From assembly GCF_017743865.1 (NCBI RefSeq), contig NZ_JAGHRJ010000003.1, positions 62,001-126,000 of the forward strand: a stretch of 64,000 nucleotides of DNA, written 5' to 3'. A model generated the notes under the pieces. The model made no database searches. It had not been told where the DNA came from and was given only the letters and a program-made list of their open reading frames with translations. Made by a program: the position numbers and the translations under genes. Positions within the stretch are counted from its first letter, which is position 1. The number at the start of each line of letters is the position of its first letter. Below, one piece after another: positions 19,118-27,851 of this stretch. The stretch is from Labrenzia sp. R4_2. Lineage in GTDB: Bacteria; Pseudomonadota; Alphaproteobacteria; Rhizobiales; Stappiaceae.

Positions 19118-19696
19118 TTAGAGTTCTGTCCAAGCCAAACTTGAGCCAGACTGCGATGTCAGCCAGTCCTTGTCGAACCGGTACCAGCTGCCGCCACGCT
19201 TCTGATCATGTGCCCGGGAGATAGGTGCGCCCATTAGGTGGCACATCAACAGCGTGCCGACCGCGCCATGTCCGGTGAAGAGAACAGGATCTTCTTCTTT
19301 CACTGAGCGCAGAACGGCTCGGATGCCCGTGACAATGCGCATTTGCGCGTCAATCGCCCGCTCCCAGCCGCGGATGGATTCGTCCGGGTTGGCAAAAAAC
19401 TGATCTGCGGTCCGCTCAAATTCTTCCCGGGCCAGATAACCGGTCGCGGACCGGTCATTTTCGTGAAGCGCCTTCAAGACCAGAGGCTTCAGCTCGAGGT
19501 GTCCCCCGACGATTTCGGCGGTTTCGACGGCCTTGACCTCGCCGCTGGAGACAATGCGCTGAAAGTCATTGGCAAATGGCAGATCCGCGGCGAGGGCAGC
19601 GCGGTCGCGTCCAATTTCTGACAGCCGCCACTCCTGAATGGGGACATCCGGATCGATTTCGACTTCCGGATGGGTCAGATAAACACACCAAGTCAT
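19118..19696 (-). CDS. Histidine phosphatase family protein with altered RHG motif
   Basis: 192 residues. The fold-defining first strand reads VYLTHPEVE, so the usual RHG triad is THP: the phospho-accepting histidine is kept but the preceding arginine is lost. Later elements are in place: RLSEIGRDRAALAA, SSGEVKAVETAEIV and the second catalytic histidine in LFTGHGAVGTLL. A THP-type variant of this superfamily occurs in alphaproteobacteria as far as I recall, so it may be active on an unknown substrate rather than dead. Its ATG overlaps the nudC stop by four bases, so the two are translationally coupled. Confidence 0.8.
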   Translation of the reverse strand: MTWCVYLTHPEVEIDPDVPIQEWRLSEIGRDRAALAADLPFANDFQRIVSSGEVKAVETAEIVGGHLELKPLVLKALHENDRSATGYLAREEFERTADQFFANPDESIRGWERAIDAQMRIVTGIRAVLRSVKEEDPVLFTGHGAVGTLLMCHLMGAPISRAHDQKRGGSWYRFDKDWLTSQSGSSLAWTEL

Positions 19697-20643
19697 AAGG
19701 ATGTCTCCTCCAGCCAGCCGGTAATGAGTTCATATGCAATTGAAATTGACGGCGGGATCATGTGCCCCTCGGGATGGGTACCCTCAATCATTTGGCGGAC
19801 CTCGTCACGGCTGCACCACTTGCAGGCCTCGAGTTCGTCGTCTTCGATGACGATGTCGGTCGACAGCGCATCACCGATGCAGCCGAGCATCAAATTGGCC
19901 GGAAAGGGCCAGGGTTGGTTTGAAATCAAACGGACTTCGCCGACCTCAATACTGGATTCTTCCAGCGTTTCCCGCCGCACAGCCTGTTCGATCGTTTCTC
20001 CCGGCTCCATAAACCCAGCAAGTGTCGTGTAGATCCCTTCCGGCAACCGGGGCGGGCGCCCCAGCAGGGCCCGGTCTCCGTCTGTGATCAGCATGATGAC
20101 GCAGGGATCTGTGCGCGGAAAATGATGGGCTCCGCACGCGGGGCAATCTCGGCGGTATCCCCCTTCGCTCATGACCGTTTTTTCACCGCATTGCGAGCAA
20201 TGCCGGTGCGTTCGGTGCCAGTGGATCAGGGCGCGGGCTTGCGCCAACGCGCCGAGTTCTTCTGGAGGGAATGTCCGTTGGATGGCCAGCTGCCTTAGAT
20301 CCTGCAGATGCAGGCTTGGCATCTCTGCCAATTCTTCATCCTGTTGGGCGAGTGTCGTCGCAAAAACGGCTCGGCCTGTTTCAGGCCGTAACCCCAAGAA
20401 GACCATTTCTTCGCGTGATGCGTTGAGGAACAATGCGCTATCGAGCGTGTGTCCGAACTGCGGAGGGGGCCCTGACGGAAAGACCAGCGTCCGCGGTGTC
20501 GACAAAACAATTTCCGTATCCGGTCTATCCAAGAGCTCGCTTAAGTAGGCGCGGTCGCCGCGACGCGTTGACTGGCGGTCGAGCGTGTTCCCGAGAAAAC
20601 TCATTTCCATCGCTGGCAAGTCGGCATCAGGCGCACGCATCAA
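19693..20643 (-). CDS. nudC: NADH pyrophosphatase / NAD-cap hydrolase NudC
   Basis: 316 residues. A zinc ribbon lies in the middle (CSQCGE near residue 155 and CPACGAHHFPR near 173). The Nudix box follows: GFMEPGETIEQAVRRETLEE, about residues 214-233. The downstream motif NQPWPFPANLM marks NAD(H) specificity, as SQPWPFPxS does in characterised NudC. It hydrolyses NAD(H) to NMN(H) and AMP and in E. coli also removes NAD caps from RNA. The stop overlaps the start of the histidine phosphatase gene; the HIT gene lies 39 bases upstream on the same strand, so the three look like one operon. Confidence 0.95.
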   Translation of the reverse strand: MMRAPDADLPAMEMSFLGNTLDRQSTRRGDRAYLSELLDRPDTEIVLSTPRTLVFPSGPPPQFGHTLDSALFLNASREEMVFLGLRPETGRAVFATTLAQQDEELAEMPSLHLQDLRQLAIQRTFPPEELGALAQARALIHWHRTHRHCSQCGEKTVMSEGGYRRDCPACGAHHFPRTDPCVIMLITDGDRALLGRPPRLPEGIYTTLAGFMEPGETIEQAVRRETLEESSIEVGEVRLISNQPWPFPANLMLGCIGDALSTDIVIEDDELEACKWCSRDEVRQMIEGTHPEGHMIPPSISIAYELITGWLEETSL

Positions 20644-20682
20644 GTAATCCTTGGATTTGGGAGAGTTTTGTAAGGGGCCGGG

Positions 20683-21108
20683 TCAGTCGAAATCGGTTTC
20701 CGCTGCAAAACTGTCCCGCAGGCGGTTTATCAAGTGTTCGTCCGCAGCGTCTTCGTAAGGTTTGGGGGAAACTACCCCCCAAATCGGCCCGGGCCAAGCC
20801 GCGTCATCTCGGAAGCGGGCAATGACGTGAACGTGGAGTTGAGAGACCTGGTTACCGAGAGCGCCAACGTTCAGTTTCTCGCATTCAGTTGCCGAGCGCA
20901 AAACTCGGCTGGCCAGCGCAATTTCCCGCATCAGCTGAAGCTGGTCATCTTCTTCCAAATCGATGATCTCAACCAGATCCGGCTTGCGTGGCACCAGCAG
21001 CAGCCACGGATAATTGGCGTCCTTCATCAGCCGAACAGTTGATAATGGCAAATCCAGAACCGGGAGACTGTCTCCTTCGAGGCGCGGATTGAGATCGAAA
21101 AAGGTCAT
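20683..21108 (-). CDS. HIT-family nucleotide hydrolase/transferase
   Basis: 141 residues. The histidine triad appears as QLHVHVIARF near residue 91-100, with two histidines of the HxHxH pattern and a shifted third position as in several bacterial HIT proteins. The strand YPWLLLVPRKPDLVEIIDL is typical. HIT proteins hydrolyse nucleoside phosphoramidates or related compounds; the substrate here is unknown. First gene of a probable HIT-nudC-histidine phosphatase operon on the minus strand. Confidence 0.88.
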   Translation of the reverse strand: MTFFDLNPRLEGDSLPVLDLPLSTVRLMKDANYPWLLLVPRKPDLVEIIDLEEDDQLQLMREIALASRVLRSATECEKLNVGALGNQVSQLHVHVIARFRDDAAWPGPIWGVVSPKPYEDAADEHLINRLRDSFAAETDFD

Positions 21109-21359
21109 AGGGTCAAACCGATACAGAATTTAGACCGTCGGGGCGCGAACAGACTGAATTAGAATTTGTTATCTCACCATACGTCCAGTGCGGATGGGAA
21201 AGAAACCTCTTTTCACGCGGGAGCCATATGGCGCTACGAAAATCATAGCTGGCGACATTTTCCCCAAATGTCAATCTTGGATGGCGTCACAAGATGATGA
21301 GGCACAGTGTCTGCGAACTGCCAGCACTTTTCTGGCAAAGAAAAAGCCGGATTTGCCTC

Positions 21360-21388
21360 TTGCCAACCACCCCATGAGTCCTGATATA
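21360..21388 (+). promoter_or_regulatory. Candidate housekeeping promoter of the SRP RNA gene
   Basis: TTGCCA at 21360-21365 as -35 and GATATA at 21383-21388 as -10, 17 bases apart. Transcription would start about 7 bases later, close to 21395, where the SRP RNA stem begins. Confidence 0.6.
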
Positions 21389-21394
21389 AGGCGC

Positions 21395-21497
21395 TCGGGA
21401 GGTTGGTGGTGGACGAGCCACTCGCCAACCGGGTCAGGTCCGGAAGGAAGCAGCCCTAACGAGCCTCGGCACGGGTCGCCGTGCCAGCCTCCCACCC
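21395..21497 (+). ncRNA. ffs: 4.5S signal recognition particle RNA (small bacterial type)
   Basis: Contains the near-invariant SRP domain IV core, GGTCAGGTCCGGAAGGAAGC, at 21432-21451, followed by AGCCCTAACGA, the asymmetric loop and tip bound by the Ffh protein. The ends pair: GGGAGG (21397-21402) with CCTCCC (21488-21493), closing a single long hairpin of about 100 bases. This is the RNA of the particle that targets inner-membrane proteins cotranslationally. Its place directly upstream of dnaX is conserved in related alphaproteobacteria. Exact ends are estimated to within a few bases. Confidence 0.97.
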
Positions 21498-21647
21498 TTC
21501 CTTTTGAGGAAATAGCACAAGGCACCGCCGGAATTCCGCGGTGCTTTTTTGTTTTTGGAGCCGCTCCCGGGACGTGCCTGATGGCCTTTCCAAGAAAACC
21601 GATAAAACCCTGTCCACCTTTTGAAAAAAATCGGTATGGTGCGGCTC

Positions 21648-23585
21648 ATGGATGACACTGGCTTTCCGCAAGACGACACTGAAACCGGCCTTGGGCTAAC
21701 GGGCGGGACCGGAACCGCGCCCGGCGCGGCCGAGGGCGGCGCTTACCGTGTGTTGGCGCGCAAATACCGCCCGAAAACCTTTGAAGATTTGGTGGGGCAG
21801 GAGCCCATGGTTCAAACGCTGGAAAATGCGTTTGATACCGGCCGGATCGCGCAAGCCTGGATGCTGACCGGGGTGCGCGGAGTTGGCAAAACCACGACCG
21901 CCCGCATTCTCGCCCGAGGCCTCAACTATGAGGTGCCCGGCGAAGCGGACAAGCCGACCGTGAAACTCACGCAGGAAGGCACGCACTGCAAGGCCGTCAT
22001 GGAAGGCCGCCATGTCGATGTCATCGAGATGGACGCTGCCTCTCACACCGGCATCAATGACATTCGCGAGATCATCGATGCAGCCCGCTACCGCCCGGCA
22101 ACGGCGCGGTACAAGGTCTACATCATCGATGAGGTGCACATGCTCTCCAACGCAGCCTTCAACGGGCTGTTGAAGACGCTGGAAGAGCCGCCGGAGCATG
22201 TAAAGTTCATTTTCGCGACGACAGAAATCCGGAAAGTTCCGATCACGGTGCTGTCGCGCTGTCAGCGCTTCGACCTGCGCCGGATCGACCAGTCCAAGCT
22301 CATTGGCCTGCTCCGCCGGATTTCCAATGCCGAGGGCATTCAGATCTCCGATGAGGCCCTGATGCTGATCGCCAGAGCTGGTGAGGGCTCGGCACGTGAT
22401 TCGCTGTCGCTGCTCGATCAGGCGATGGCCCATGGCTCAGGCGCTATCGAGGCCGATGATTTGCGCCAGATGCTCGGACTTGCGGACCGCGCGCGGGTGA
22501 TTGATCTCTTCGGCCACCTGATGGCCGGCCGGATTGAGGACGCACTTGGCGAGCTGCAGGCGCAGTATGAAATTGGAGCGGATCCGGCGATCGTTCTGAC
22601 AGATCTTGCCGATTTCACACACCTCGTGACACGTATGAAGGTCGCGCCGAAATCGGCTGACGAGGCCTCGGTGACGGAAGCTGAGCGCGCTCGAGGCCAA
22701 GAGTTTGCCGAAAAGATCTCCGTCCGGCTTTTGTCACGCGTTTGGCAGATCCTACTCAAAGGCGTTCAGGAAGTTCAGGCCGCCTCCAAGCCATTGGCCG
22801 CGGCCGATATGGTGCTGGTGCGTCTTGCCTATGCGGCGGACTTGCCAGATCCGGGCGAATTGATGGCGCAGATCCAGAGCGGCCAAATGCCGGCATCCGG
22901 CGCGGCGCCGGCAGGTGCCTCTGGCGGCGGCACCGCTCCGTCCGGCGGTGGCGGACAGGCAATGGCTGTTGGCGCGCGGGCGATGCCACAAGGCACCCCA
23001 CAAGGTGGTCCGGTCATGCAGGCGTCCGGTCGGCCGCAGCTTTCCGCCATCCAGGGCGGCATGCCGCAATCAGCGCCTGCACAACAAAAAGCGCCGCAGG
23101 GTGCACCGGAGCTGGAGCCCGCTCAGCCGCAATCTGCTTACAATCTAAAAAATCTGCATGACTGTGTCGCCTTGGCCTCGGAAAAGCGCGACATTCCAAT
23201 GAAGGTGGCGATCCAGCGCCAGATGCGGCTGGTCAAATTTGAACCGGGCAAGATCGAGATCCAGCCGACCGACGATGCGCCAGCCGATATTGCTGGAGAG
23301 TTCGGCCGCAAACTGACCGAATGGACAGGCCAGCGCTGGTTTGTCGTTGTGTCGCGGACGCAGGGCCGTCCCACGATTCACGAAGAGCAGGAAGCCAACC
23401 AGCAGCAGCTTCTGTCAGATGCCAAGTCTCATCCGACTGTCGCGGCGCTTTTGGCCCAGTTTCCAGGCGCTAAGGTGATCGACGTGAAGGTGCAGGCGTC
23501 TGAAGAAGACGAAGCTGCCATGGCCGATCCGCTGGTCAACGATCCCTTGCTCAACGAAGCGCTGGGCAACGACGACGAAGATTAA
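21648..23585 (+). CDS. dnaX: DNA polymerase III subunit gamma/tau
   Basis: 645-residue clamp-loader ATPase. Walker A is GVRGVGKTT near residue 67, Walker B DEVHMLS near 160, and the sensor arginine region is SRCQRFDLRR near 202. Domain III runs to about 375, then a low-complexity Gly/Ala/Gln/Pro linker (about 405-500) and a tau-type C-terminal domain. The zinc module usually found between Walker A and B (four cysteines) is almost gone: only one cysteine (THCKAV) remains, as I recall also for other alphaproteobacteria. Several starts are possible (TTG 21621, ATG 21636, ATG 21648); none has a good ribosome site. It is followed by ybaB and recR. Confidence 0.95.
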   Translation: MDDTGFPQDDTETGLGLTGGTGTAPGAAEGGAYRVLARKYRPKTFEDLVGQEPMVQTLENAFDTGRIAQAWMLTGVRGVGKTTTARILARGLNYEVPGEADKPTVKLTQEGTHCKAVMEGRHVDVIEMDAASHTGINDIREIIDAARYRPATARYKVYIIDEVHMLSNAAFNGLLKTLEEPPEHVKFIFATTEIRKVPITVLSRCQRFDLRRIDQSKLIGLLRRISNAEGIQISDEALMLIARAGEGSARDSLSLLDQAMAHGSGAIEADDLRQMLGLADRARVIDLFGHLMAGRIEDALGELQAQYEIGADPAIVLTDLADFTHLVTRMKVAPKSADEASVTEAERARGQEFAEKISVRLLSRVWQILLKGVQEVQAASKPLAAADMVLVRLAYAADLPDPGELMAQIQSGQMPASGAAPAGASGGGTAPSGGGGQAMAVGARAMPQGTPQGGPVMQASGRPQLSAIQGGMPQSAPAQQKAPQGAPELEPAQPQSAYNLKNLHDCVALASEKRDIPMKVAIQRQMRLVKFEPGKIEIQPTDDAPADIAGEFGRKLTEWTGQRWFVVVSRTQGRPTIHEEQEANQQQLLSDAKSHPTVAALLAQFPGAKVIDVKVQASEEDEAAMADPLVNDPLLNEALGNDDED

Positions 23586-23702
23586 AGTCGGGCGCCGTCT
23601 GCATTGCTCAAGCTTGCGCCCTGACAATTGTTCTTCTAAACGCAGACCCCAAATAGTGAGAAACGGCGGGGACCGCCGGCCAGGTTTTCAAGGAGAGACC
23701 CG

Positions 23703-24023
23703 ATGGACTTCCTCAAGATGATGAAGCAGGCCAAGGAAATGCAGGAGCAGATGGGCTCTTTGCAAGGACAGATCGAGGACATCGAAGCGGAAGGTTCCTC
23801 CGGAGCTGGCCTGGTCACCGTGCGCCTCAATGGCAAAGGCGAGCTCAAAAGCCTCACAATCGACCCGTCTCTGATAAAAGAAGGCGAGGGTGAGATCCTG
23901 GAGGATCTTATTATTGCCGCGCACACCGACGGCCGGGTGAAGATCGATCAGGCAATCCAGGAAAAGACCCAGGAAATGATGGGCGGCCTCGGCCTTCCGG
24001 CCGGCATGAAATTGCCGTTTTAA
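23703..24023 (+). CDS. ybaB: YbaB/EbfC family nucleoid-associated protein
   Basis: 106 residues, the normal length. The N-terminal helix MDFLKMMKQAKEMQEQMGSL and the strand segment LVTVRLNGKGELKSLTIDP are typical of this DNA-binding dimer. Close relatives bind DNA and organise the nucleoid; a role with RecR in repair has been proposed because the genes are neighbours. A strong ribosome site (AAGGAGA) precedes the ATG. It lies between dnaX and recR, the standard order. Confidence 0.95.
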   Translation: MDFLKMMKQAKEMQEQMGSLQGQIEDIEAEGSSGAGLVTVRLNGKGELKSLTIDPSLIKEGEGEILEDLIIAAHTDGRVKIDQAIQEKTQEMMGGLGLPAGMKLPF

Positions 24024-24061
24024 GGTTTTTGAGAATGGGCTTAGCGCCGCGCCCTTGCCTA

Positions 24062-24172
24062 TTCCGTCATCCTCGGGCCTGACCCGAGGATCCATGCCGT
24101 TATCTCTCCGCGCACACCTGAATTGCGGATAAGTCACGGAATGGGTTGCCGGATCAGGTCCGGCAATGACGA
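24062..24172. repeat. Composite palindromic intergenic repeat (REP/RPE-like)
   Basis: Two perfect hairpins in the ybaB-recR spacer: ATCCTCGGG/CCCGAGGAT (24069-24077 with 24083-24091) and TTGCCGGA/TCCGGCAA (24146-24153 with 24159-24166), enclosed by outer inverted GTCAT (24066-24070) and ATGAC (24166-24170). The design, with the phrases CTGACCCGAGGATCC and GCCGGATCAGGTCCGGC, matches the dispersed palindromic elements common in Rhizobiales genomes. When translated on the minus strand it gives the familiar spurious peptide with GPDPATHS and RVRPEDD. Likely a mobile or passively dispersed element; only one copy was noticed in this window. Confidence 0.85.
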
Positions 24173-24216
24173 CGGTGGGTGTCGCCTCGATTTCAATAAC
24201 ATCGGATCGGAAAAAC

Positions 24217-24825
24217 ATGGCGCAGAAGCAGGTTGCGGGACCGGAAATCGAGCGATTGATCCAGTTGCTGGCCAAGCTGCCGGGGCTGGGTCCGCGGTCG
24301 GCCCGCCGCGCCGCTTTGCACCTCATCAAAAAGAAAGATCAGTTGCTCGTCCCGCTGTCCGAGGCCATGGGCATTGCCGTGCGCGACATCGGCATCTGTT
24401 CGGTGTGCGGCACGGTCGACACGTCCGATCCTTGTACGATCTGTTCGGATGAAAAGCGGGACCCGAGTGTTTTGGTGGTCGTCGAAGACGTATCCGATCT
24501 CTGGGCGCTGGAGCGTGCCGGTGCCGTCAATGCCCGCTATCATGTGCTCGGCGGAACACTCTCCCCGCTGGATGGCGTTGGCCCGGATGATTTGAACCTT
24601 GCCTCCCTGATCGACCGCTGTGGCGCGCCGGAAATTCAGGAAGTCATTCTGGCAATCAGCGCGACCGTCGAAGGCCAGACAACAGCCCATTACATCATGG
24701 ACCAGCTTGGCCATTTGGATGTTCATGTCACCAAGCTGGCCCACGGCGTACCCGTCGGCGGTGAGCTTGATTATTTGGATGAGGGCACGCTCGCCCAGGC
24801 ACTTAAAGCGCGGACGCGGTTTTGA
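24217..24825 (+). CDS. recR: Recombination mediator protein RecR
   Basis: 202 residues. The N-terminal helix-hairpin-helix part contains [20 protein letters not shown] (about 16-35). A four-cysteine zinc finger ([16 protein letters not shown]) is near residues 61-76. The Toprim domain shows [13 protein letters not shown] and [15 protein letters not shown]. RecR works with RecF/RecO to load RecA on gapped DNA. The palindromic repeat separates it from ybaB, but the order dnaX-ybaB-recR is otherwise standard. Confidence 0.96.
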   Translation: MAQKQVAGPEIERLIQLLAKLPGLGPRSARRAALHLIKKKDQLLVPLSEAMGIAVRDIGICSVCGTVDTSDPCTICSDEKRDPSVLVVVEDVSDLWALERAGAVNARYHVLGGTLSPLDGVGPDDLNLASLIDRCGAPEIQEVILAISATVEGQTTAHYIMDQLGHLDVHVTKLAHGVPVGGELDYLDEGTLAQALKARTRF

Positions 24826-24843
24826 GATAAGCGGTACATAAGG

Positions 24844-25590
24844 CTACTGCTCAAATCGAAACAACCGGCAATAGCCGCCATTCGGGATCGAGAACAATTC
24901 CTCCGCCGCTGAAAAACCCGCTGCGCGACCGGCTGTAAGCCAGCCGTGTGCGGTCTCCGGAAAATCGCAAGTCTCGATATGGGTCATCAGGCGTTCAAAC
25001 TGTTGCTCAGTGAGTGGCGGCGACCAGTCTTTCCGGAATTGCTGTCTGTTTTGCCGGTTGAAGATTTCGAGGGATATGCCCTCCGGCAAGACAGGTTCGA
25101 AGGAGAAGAACACGCCGTTGGAGCTCAGCGCAGAATGGATGGCTGAGAAAACCTGCGTCTTTTCTTCAATGCTCTGGAAATGATGCAAACACAGCCCGCA
25201 CCAGATCACGTCATATATGCCCGGGTTTTCAGAGAGCGTGGAAAGTATATCAATTTGCTGCAGCCGTGCGTCAAAGGGCGCGTCATTCAGGTTATTACTG
25301 GCGATCTCAAGAGCTTGCGGTGACAAGTCAACGCCGAGATAGTGGTCGACGGTGGTATTCCGAAGGGCACGGGACATGACATCCGCATCTCCGCAGGCCA
25401 GATCCAGAAACCGGAAGCCACCGGAAAACCGCGTCGTCATTTCTTGAACCAGGATCTCTGAAACTTCCTGATGAAAGAGCAGATTGTTGTCGACCAACGT
25501 CCGGTAAATCTGCCAGTCGGTTTCGAAAATGGTTGCCGGATCCAGATCTGTCGCGACAGGTGTTGCAGTTGAATCGTGTGCGTTGATCAT
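24844..25590 (-). CDS. Class I SAM-dependent methyltransferase
   Basis: 248 residues. Motif I FLDLACGDADVMSRAL, which binds S-adenosylmethionine, is near residues 60-75; the acidic end of strand 2 is in YLGVDLSPQAL near 84-94; motif IV is VIWCGLCLHHF near 130-140. The C-terminal third (PPLTEQQFERLMTHIE, GWLTAGRAAGF) resembles small-molecule methyltransferases such as those acting on carboxylic acids. The substrate is unknown. It converges on recR with only 18 bases between the stops and no obvious terminator. Confidence 0.85.
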   Translation of the reverse strand: MINAHDSTATPVATDLDPATIFETDWQIYRTLVDNNLLFHQEVSEILVQEMTTRFSGGFRFLDLACGDADVMSRALRNTTVDHYLGVDLSPQALEIASNNLNDAPFDARLQQIDILSTLSENPGIYDVIWCGLCLHHFQSIEEKTQVFSAIHSALSSNGVFFSFEPVLPEGISLEIFNRQNRQQFRKDWSPPLTEQQFERLMTHIETCDFPETAHGWLTAGRAAGFSAAEELFSIPNGGYCRLFRFEQ

Positions 25591-25695
25591 TGGTGAAAAT
25601 GCAATCTATGAGGGTTTTTTATCAGTTTGCACCTTATGATACAATTTATGCAGGAGGAACGAAAGCAGCCTTGATCACCATATGTGACCTGAGGA

Positions 25696-26310
25696 ATGAT
25701 GACACGAACGCAAGTATCCCCGCTTGTTGCTCAAGGATTGTTGCTCATGTTTCCGAACGCAGCGTTGCAAGCACCGGCGCCAATAATGACCCGCAGGCTG
25801 TGTCTGAGGGCGCCGAAGCTTGAGGATGCGTTCGACATCGATCCGATATACAACGATTTTGACGTCGCCCGCTGGATCAACGTCCCTCATCCATGTCCGA
25901 CCGGATTTGCCCTTGAGCGGTTTCAGCGGTTTCTGACCTTTCCGCCGCACGAACGCTGTTTCATCCTTTCGAAAAAATCAGACAAAAAACAAAAAGCCAT
26001 TGGCCTCATTCTGGCGAACTGGGCGGATGGCGAAAAATCGCCGATCATCGGCTTCTTTCTGGCATCGAGATTTCACGGCAAGGGGTTCATGGGCGAAGCG
26101 CTGGATGCGGCCCTCAAGGAGCTGTTTCAGCTGACCGGCGCCGAAGAGATTCGAGCATCTTTTTATGACGGCAACATCGCCTCGGACGTACTGCTGAAGA
26201 AGAAGGGGTTTACGCCGGTTGGAACCAGTATGGACTTCAATCGCGCCACCGGTAAGACAGAGCAGCAGACGGATCTCATTCTTCCCCGATCCGTTTTTGA
26301 GGCTAAGTGA
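25696..26310 (+). CDS. GNAT-family N-acetyltransferase (RimJ/RimL-like)
   Basis: 204 residues. After about 30 N-terminal residues of unclear value, TRRLCLRAPKLEDA opens the GNAT fold; GFFLASRFHGKGFMGEALDAAL near residues 116-137 is the acetyl-CoA-binding stretch (its core is the RxxGxG/A-like SRFHGKG), and ASFYDGNIASDVLLKKKGF is the usual C-terminal motif. This subclass acetylates N-termini of proteins or small amines. The true start may be later, at ATG 25747 or at 25786, since the ribosome site GAGG sits very close to the first ATG. Confidence 0.8.
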   Translation: MMTRTQVSPLVAQGLLLMFPNAALQAPAPIMTRRLCLRAPKLEDAFDIDPIYNDFDVARWINVPHPCPTGFALERFQRFLTFPPHERCFILSKKSDKKQKAIGLILANWADGEKSPIIGFFLASRFHGKGFMGEALDAALKELFQLTGAEEIRASFYDGNIASDVLLKKKGFTPVGTSMDFNRATGKTEQQTDLILPRSVFEAK

Positions 26311-26389
26311 TCCTTTCTCTCGTCCACTTGCGCAGGGTCAGACCGGCACTTATGTCGAGGCGGTCGATCACAAACCCTTGAAGGCAAGA

Positions 26390-27052
26390 ATGTTCCAATC
26401 CGCCAGCCGTGCCATGTCCCAAGTGTTCGAGCGCCCGTTTCGCGCTGTCTTCTGGAAAATGCTTGGCATTACGCTGGCCGTTCTCGTGGTCATTTGGATT
26501 GCGTTGCAAGGGTTGGTCGCCGGGTTCGTCGCGCTGCCCTATGCGTGGCTGGAAACGGCTCTGTCCGTTCTGACCGGCATCGGGGCTATATTCGCGCTTG
26601 GGTTTCTGATTGCCCCAATTTCCGCGTTGTTTGCCGGTCTGTTTCAGGACGAGATCGCGGATATCGTGGAAGCACGAGATTATCCCGGAGACCGACCCGG
26701 CGAAGCTCTGCCGCTTTCCAAGTCAATCCCTCAGACGATCAAGTTCACTGGTGTTGTGATCCTTGGCAACCTCTTCGCGCTCGTGTTGCTTTTGGTGCCG
26801 GGGGTTAATCTCGTGGCGTTTTTCCTGGTGAATGGGTACCTGCTCGGCCGTGAGTTTTTCGAGTTCGCGGCCATGCGCTTCATGCCACCGGCGGAGGCGC
26901 GGGCGTTCAGAAAAGCGTGCGGGGGCACGGTCTTTTTGGGCGGGTTGGTCATTGCCGGGCTGTTGGCTGTTCCGATCCTGAACCTGGTGACACCGATCTT
27001 CGCCACCCTGTTCATGATGCATCTTTACAAGCGGCTGTCGCGGGGTAGCTAA
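26390..27052 (+). CDS. EI24-domain (CysZ-like) membrane protein
   Basis: 220 residues with four to five hydrophobic segments (about 20-45, 50-85, 115-150 and 180-205). The segment FQDEIADIVEARDYPGDRPG after the second segment and the closing NLVTPIFATLFMMHLYKRL are typical of EI24/CysZ-like proteins in alphaproteobacteria. CysZ of E. coli moves sulfate, but these homologues are functionally unassigned. The start at 26390 follows AAGG at good spacing. A close paralogue interrupted by a stop codon follows, suggesting a tandem duplication. Confidence 0.85.
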   Translation: MFQSASRAMSQVFERPFRAVFWKMLGITLAVLVVIWIALQGLVAGFVALPYAWLETALSVLTGIGAIFALGFLIAPISALFAGLFQDEIADIVEARDYPGDRPGEALPLSKSIPQTIKFTGVVILGNLFALVLLLVPGVNLVAFFLVNGYLLGREFFEFAAMRFMPPAEARAFRKACGGTVFLGGLVIAGLLAVPILNLVTPIFATLFMMHLYKRLSRGS

Positions 27053-27132
27053 ATTGCCCAATTTCCCGCTATGGTTTAACCAGCATTAAAGCGGTTCGAC
27101 GCTAGAGTGCTGTGCTGGTTGTGAAGTTGCGC

Positions 27133-27828
27133 ATGGCTATTTACATAAAAAGCCTTTTTCAGATGTTTTCGGTGGCGGGCCTTGATGGTATTTCCCGTGC
27201 GCTGGGCTGGGCCATACTTTTAGCGCTTGGTCTCGTAATGCTTGCAGCGGCCCTCAGTGCCTGGGCAACAAGCACTTTCGCAAAAGAGTTTTTCCTCCAT
27301 CTTATCTTCAACTCGGCGCAGGCCCTTGGACTTGTTATCGCTTTGATTGTGTCGACCTATATTTTCGCCCCTACATCCATATTATATGGTTTGCTATTCT
27401 AGGACCGGGTTGCAAGATATGTCGAAGCGTCAGACTATGCTCGCGACGTGCCGGGAGTGAACGTCTCGGGGCGTGGTCCGCTTTTCCGCGCCGTGCTGGC
27501 ATTGATGGTTTTGCTGTCGGTGTTTTTTATCTCCATCCTTATTAGTTTGATAGCTGGACAGGTCGTTGGAATCTGTTTCTTCGTACTGGTTGGCGGAGCT
27601 TTCATGGGCCGGGACCAGTTTGTATCGATTGGCCAGCGCCATGTTTCCCGTCCGGATGCACAGCGGTACCGCAAACAATTTGGATGGAATGTGTTTCTTG
27701 CCGGCATCTCGATTGTGCTGTTGATGATTGTGCCGGTTCTGAACTTGATGACACCGGTTTATTCGACAATTCTGATGACGCATTTGTTTAAGAAGGCCGC
27801 TTGCATCCAAGGCTGCGATCTGACCTAG
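27133..27828 (+). pseudogene. Second EI24-domain membrane protein gene broken by one in-frame TAG
   Basis: The frame starting at ATG 27133 reads 89 codons to a TAG at 27400-27402, then continues in the same frame without interruption to 27828. Both halves align with the neighbouring intact EI24 gene. The stop falls exactly where that protein has glutamine: LFQDEIADIVEARDY there, LF-stop-DRVARYVEASDY here, so a single C-to-T change of CAG explains it (the paralogue uses CAG at 26645-26647). The rest is undamaged, including the terminal [18 protein letters not shown], so the lesion looks recent. It could also be a sequencing error, or the gene may encode two fragments. Likely cotranscribed with glsA 23 bases downstream. 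Confidence 0.8.
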
Positions 27829-27851
27829 TCAGCCCTCAAAACGAGGGCAAC

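Noticed and set aside
21624..21630. Run of seven A before dnaX as a programmed frameshift site producing a short gamma form
   Set aside because: It is at the extreme 5' end, before the preferred start, and not at the position after the ATPase domain where such a site operates. The gene has one continuous frame.
23688..24329. 213-codon minus-strand frame in the ybaB-recR area
   Set aside because: It reads through the palindromic repeat and gives the familiar artefact peptide with GPDPATHS and RVRPEDD; it also lies opposite ybaB and recR.
27400..27402. TAG in the second EI24 gene as a recoded amber codon (pyrrolysine or programmed readthrough)
   Set aside because: The intact neighbouring paralogue has a CAG glutamine codon at this place, so one point mutation explains it; no recoding signal was seen.
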